A DNA stretch of 13,964 nt. It comes from Oscillospiraceae bacterium. Lineage in GTDB: Bacteria > Bacillota > Clostridia > Oscillospirales > Ruminococcaceae. Under the pieces are notes generated by a model. That model was not told where the DNA came from, searched no databases, and saw only the letters and a list, made by a program, of their open reading frames with translations. Positions 12,514-13,964 of the stretch are shown here, one piece after another. Each line of letters starts with the position of its first letter. Positions within the stretch are counted from its first letter, which is position 1. The translations under genes were made by a program, and so were the position numbers. The stretch is from the NCBI GenBank assembly GCA_003512525.1, contig DOQG01000015.1, positions 1-13,964 of the forward strand, given 5' to 3'.

Positions 12514-13964
12514 TGAAAAAGAACGACATCGTTGAAATTGAGATAACAGCTATTTCAAGCGAATGTTCCGGTATAGGCAAGAAGGACGGCATGGTAATAT
12601 TCGTGCCGTTTTCTGCTATCGGGGACAAGCTTGAAGTAAAGATACTGAAGGTAAACAAAACCTACTGCTACGGCAAGATCGAAAAGGTGATTGTTCCCTC
12701 TCCCGACAGAGTAGCTCCCGACTGCCCCGTTTATACAAAGTGCGGCGGCTGTTCGCTCCGTCACATAAGCTATGAGGCACAGCTCAGAGCCAAGGAGCAG
12801 TTTGTAAAGGATGCTTTCACCCGTATTGGTGGGCTGTCGCCCGAATTTCTGCCTATTATCGGAAATGACACGATAAACGGCTACCGCAACAAGCTTCAGC
12901 TCCCGATAGGCACAGACAAGGACGGTAATCTTACCGCAGGCTTTTATGCCTTTCACTCGCACAGGATCGTTCCGTGCGAAAAGTGCCTTTTACAGCCCGA
13001 TATTTTCTCGGAAATAACCGCCGATTTTCTGAAAACAGCGACCGAGTTGGATATACCCGCTTATGATGAAGCTACCCGAAAAGGCATACTCCGCCACCTT
13101 TATCTCAGAAAAGGACACTACAGCGGCGAAATATGCCTGTGCATAGTAATGGCAAAAAATGTTCCGAAAATTAAAATTCTGTCGGACAGGCTGCTTGACA
13201 AATACCCGCAGATAGTAAGCTCGGTAATAAATATCAACGGTAAGGACACTAACGTGATCTTAGGTGACAAAGAGATCTGCCTTACCGGAAAAAGCTGCAT
13301 TAACGATACGATGTGCGGCAACAGCATTGCAATATCGCCTAAGTCCTTCTATCAGGTGAACACACCCGCCGCCGAGAAGCTCTACGCCGCCGCCCGCGAC
13401 TTTGCGGAAGCCTCAGGGAAAACCGTGCTTGACCTGTACTGCGGTGCGGGCACGATAGGGCTGTCTATGGCACACACGGCAAAGAAGATAATCGGGGTCG
13501 AGATCGTCCCCGAGGCAATTGAAAACGCGAAGCAGAACGCCCTCGCAAACGGCATCGACAACTGCGAATTTATCTGTGCAGATGCCGCCGAAGCCGCAGG
13601 GATACTGCATTCACGCGGAATACGCCCTGACGTGATAATGGTAGACCCGCCACGCAAGGGCTGCGGTAAGGAAGCCTGCGAGCAGATAGCCGCCTTCTCC
13701 GCCCCGCGTATAGTAATGGTTTCCTGCAACGCCGCCACCGCAGCCCGTGACTGCGCATATTTTGCGGAGCTCGGCTACAGCACCGACAAGTGCGTTGCGG
13801 TGGATATGTTCAGTGGTACGAACCACGTTGAGACGGTAGTACGGCTTTCCCACAAAAAGCCAGACGGACATATCAACGTAAAAGTTGAGTTCGGTGAGGG
13901 TGAGGGAAAAGTTCCGCTTGATAATATCGCTAAAAGAGCCGAAAGCTATAAGCCCAAAGAACGA
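12513..13964 (+). CDS. rlmD: 23S rRNA (uracil-5-)-methyltransferase RlmD/RumA family, 3' end outside the window
   Basis: An SAM-dependent enzyme that makes m5U in 23S rRNA (U1939, and in some Gram-positives also U747). The frame is open from ATG 12513 to the window edge (484 codons), so the C-terminus is missing. A TRAM-like RNA-binding domain occupies about 1-60. Cluster-type cysteines C71, C77, C80 and C158 match the 4Fe-4S spacing of RumA. SAM motif I is DLYCGAGTIGL (307-317). VDPPRKGC (377-384) follows. The catalytic Cys is C405 in VSCN, and the general base is E439 in NHVET. After the usual end of the catalytic domain (about 445) at least 39 more residues follow, the beginning of an extension seen in clostridial homologues. 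The start overlaps the prfB stop (TAATGA), which implies translational coupling. Confidence 0.95.
   Translation, partial: MKKNDIVEIEITAISSECSGIGKKDGMVIFVPFSAIGDKLEVKILKVNKTYCYGKIEKVIVPSPDRVAPDCPVYTKCGGCSLRHISYEAQLRAKEQFVKDAFTRIGGLSPEFLPIIGNDTINGYRNKLQLPIGTDKDGNLTAGFYAFHSHRIVPCEKCLLQPDIFSEITADFLKTATELDIPAYDEATRKGILRHLYLRKGHYSGEICLCIVMAKNVPKIKILSDRLLDKYPQIVSSVININGKDTNVILGDKEICLTGKSCINDTMCGNSIAISPKSFYQVNTPAAEKLYAAARDFAEASGKTVLDLYCGAGTIGLSMAHTAKKIIGVEIVPEAIENAKQNALANGIDNCEFICADAAEAAGILHSRGIRPDVIMVDPPRKGCGKEACEQIAAFSAPRIVMVSCNAATAARDCAYFAELGYSTDKCVAVDMFSGTNHVETVVRLSHKKPDGHINVKVEFGEGEGKVPLDNIAKRAESYKPKER

Noticed and set aside
12555..13871. Several minus-strand frames opposite rlmD
   Set aside because: rlmD is open through the window edge with all catalytic motifs; the opposing frames are shadows caused by its GC-rich codon pattern.

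Overview
The window looks like chromosomal DNA of a low-to-mid GC Firmicute, most likely a Ruminococcus-like member of the Clostridia. This is inferred from AGGAGG-type ribosome sites, strong -35/-10 promoters with 17-bp spacers, short Rho-independent terminators, and protein types such as the clostridial RlmD with a C-terminal extension and the cytidylate-kinase-like protein beside a MATE pump. No species is claimed.

Layout. Positions 1-158 hold an unassigned open frame and an imperfect hairpin. Four genes then lie on the minus strand: an unrecognised 179-aa protein with an internal duplication (191-730), a CPA1-type cation/proton antiporter with two C-terminal RCK_C domains (866-2569), a cytidylate-kinase-like protein (2707-3288) and a MATE exporter (3317-4717). 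The last two form one operon that ends in a clear terminator at 2618-2659. A divergent promoter region (4718-4876) also serves a plus-strand pair, a HAD phosphatase and acylphosphatase (4877-5826). Next comes a gene-poor stretch (5827-6487).

Positions 6488-9678 carry a two-gene restriction-modification module on the plus strand. It has its own promoter and a bidirectional terminator, and it is visibly A+T-richer than its flanks. The first gene joins a PD-(D/E)xK nuclease domain to a type I-like N6-adenine methyltransferase. The second is a two-TRD specificity subunit. There is no HsdR, so it resembles BcgI/CspCI/AloI-type (type IIB/IIG) enzymes rather than type I.

The most interesting signal is the junction of these two genes. 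The sequence G_GGA_AAA_TAA, read in the zero frame, is followed four bases later by a 12-bp stem, and a -1 shift there runs without a stop into the specificity gene. This has the layout of a -1 programmed ribosomal frameshift that would make a single-chain RMS enzyme. The specificity gene is unusual in three more ways: two nearly identical TRDs, a 24-bp in-frame tandem repeat in the spacer helix, and two perfect back-to-back hairpins within the coding linker.

On the right, a cytoplasmic GH26-like glycoside hydrolase (9783-11231, minus) is divergent from prfB (11401-12513) and a translationally coupled rlmD (12513 to the window edge). The two promoters are back to back, and a LacI/CcpA-type operator overlaps the hydrolase -35 box. 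prfB lacks the usual autoregulatory frameshift.
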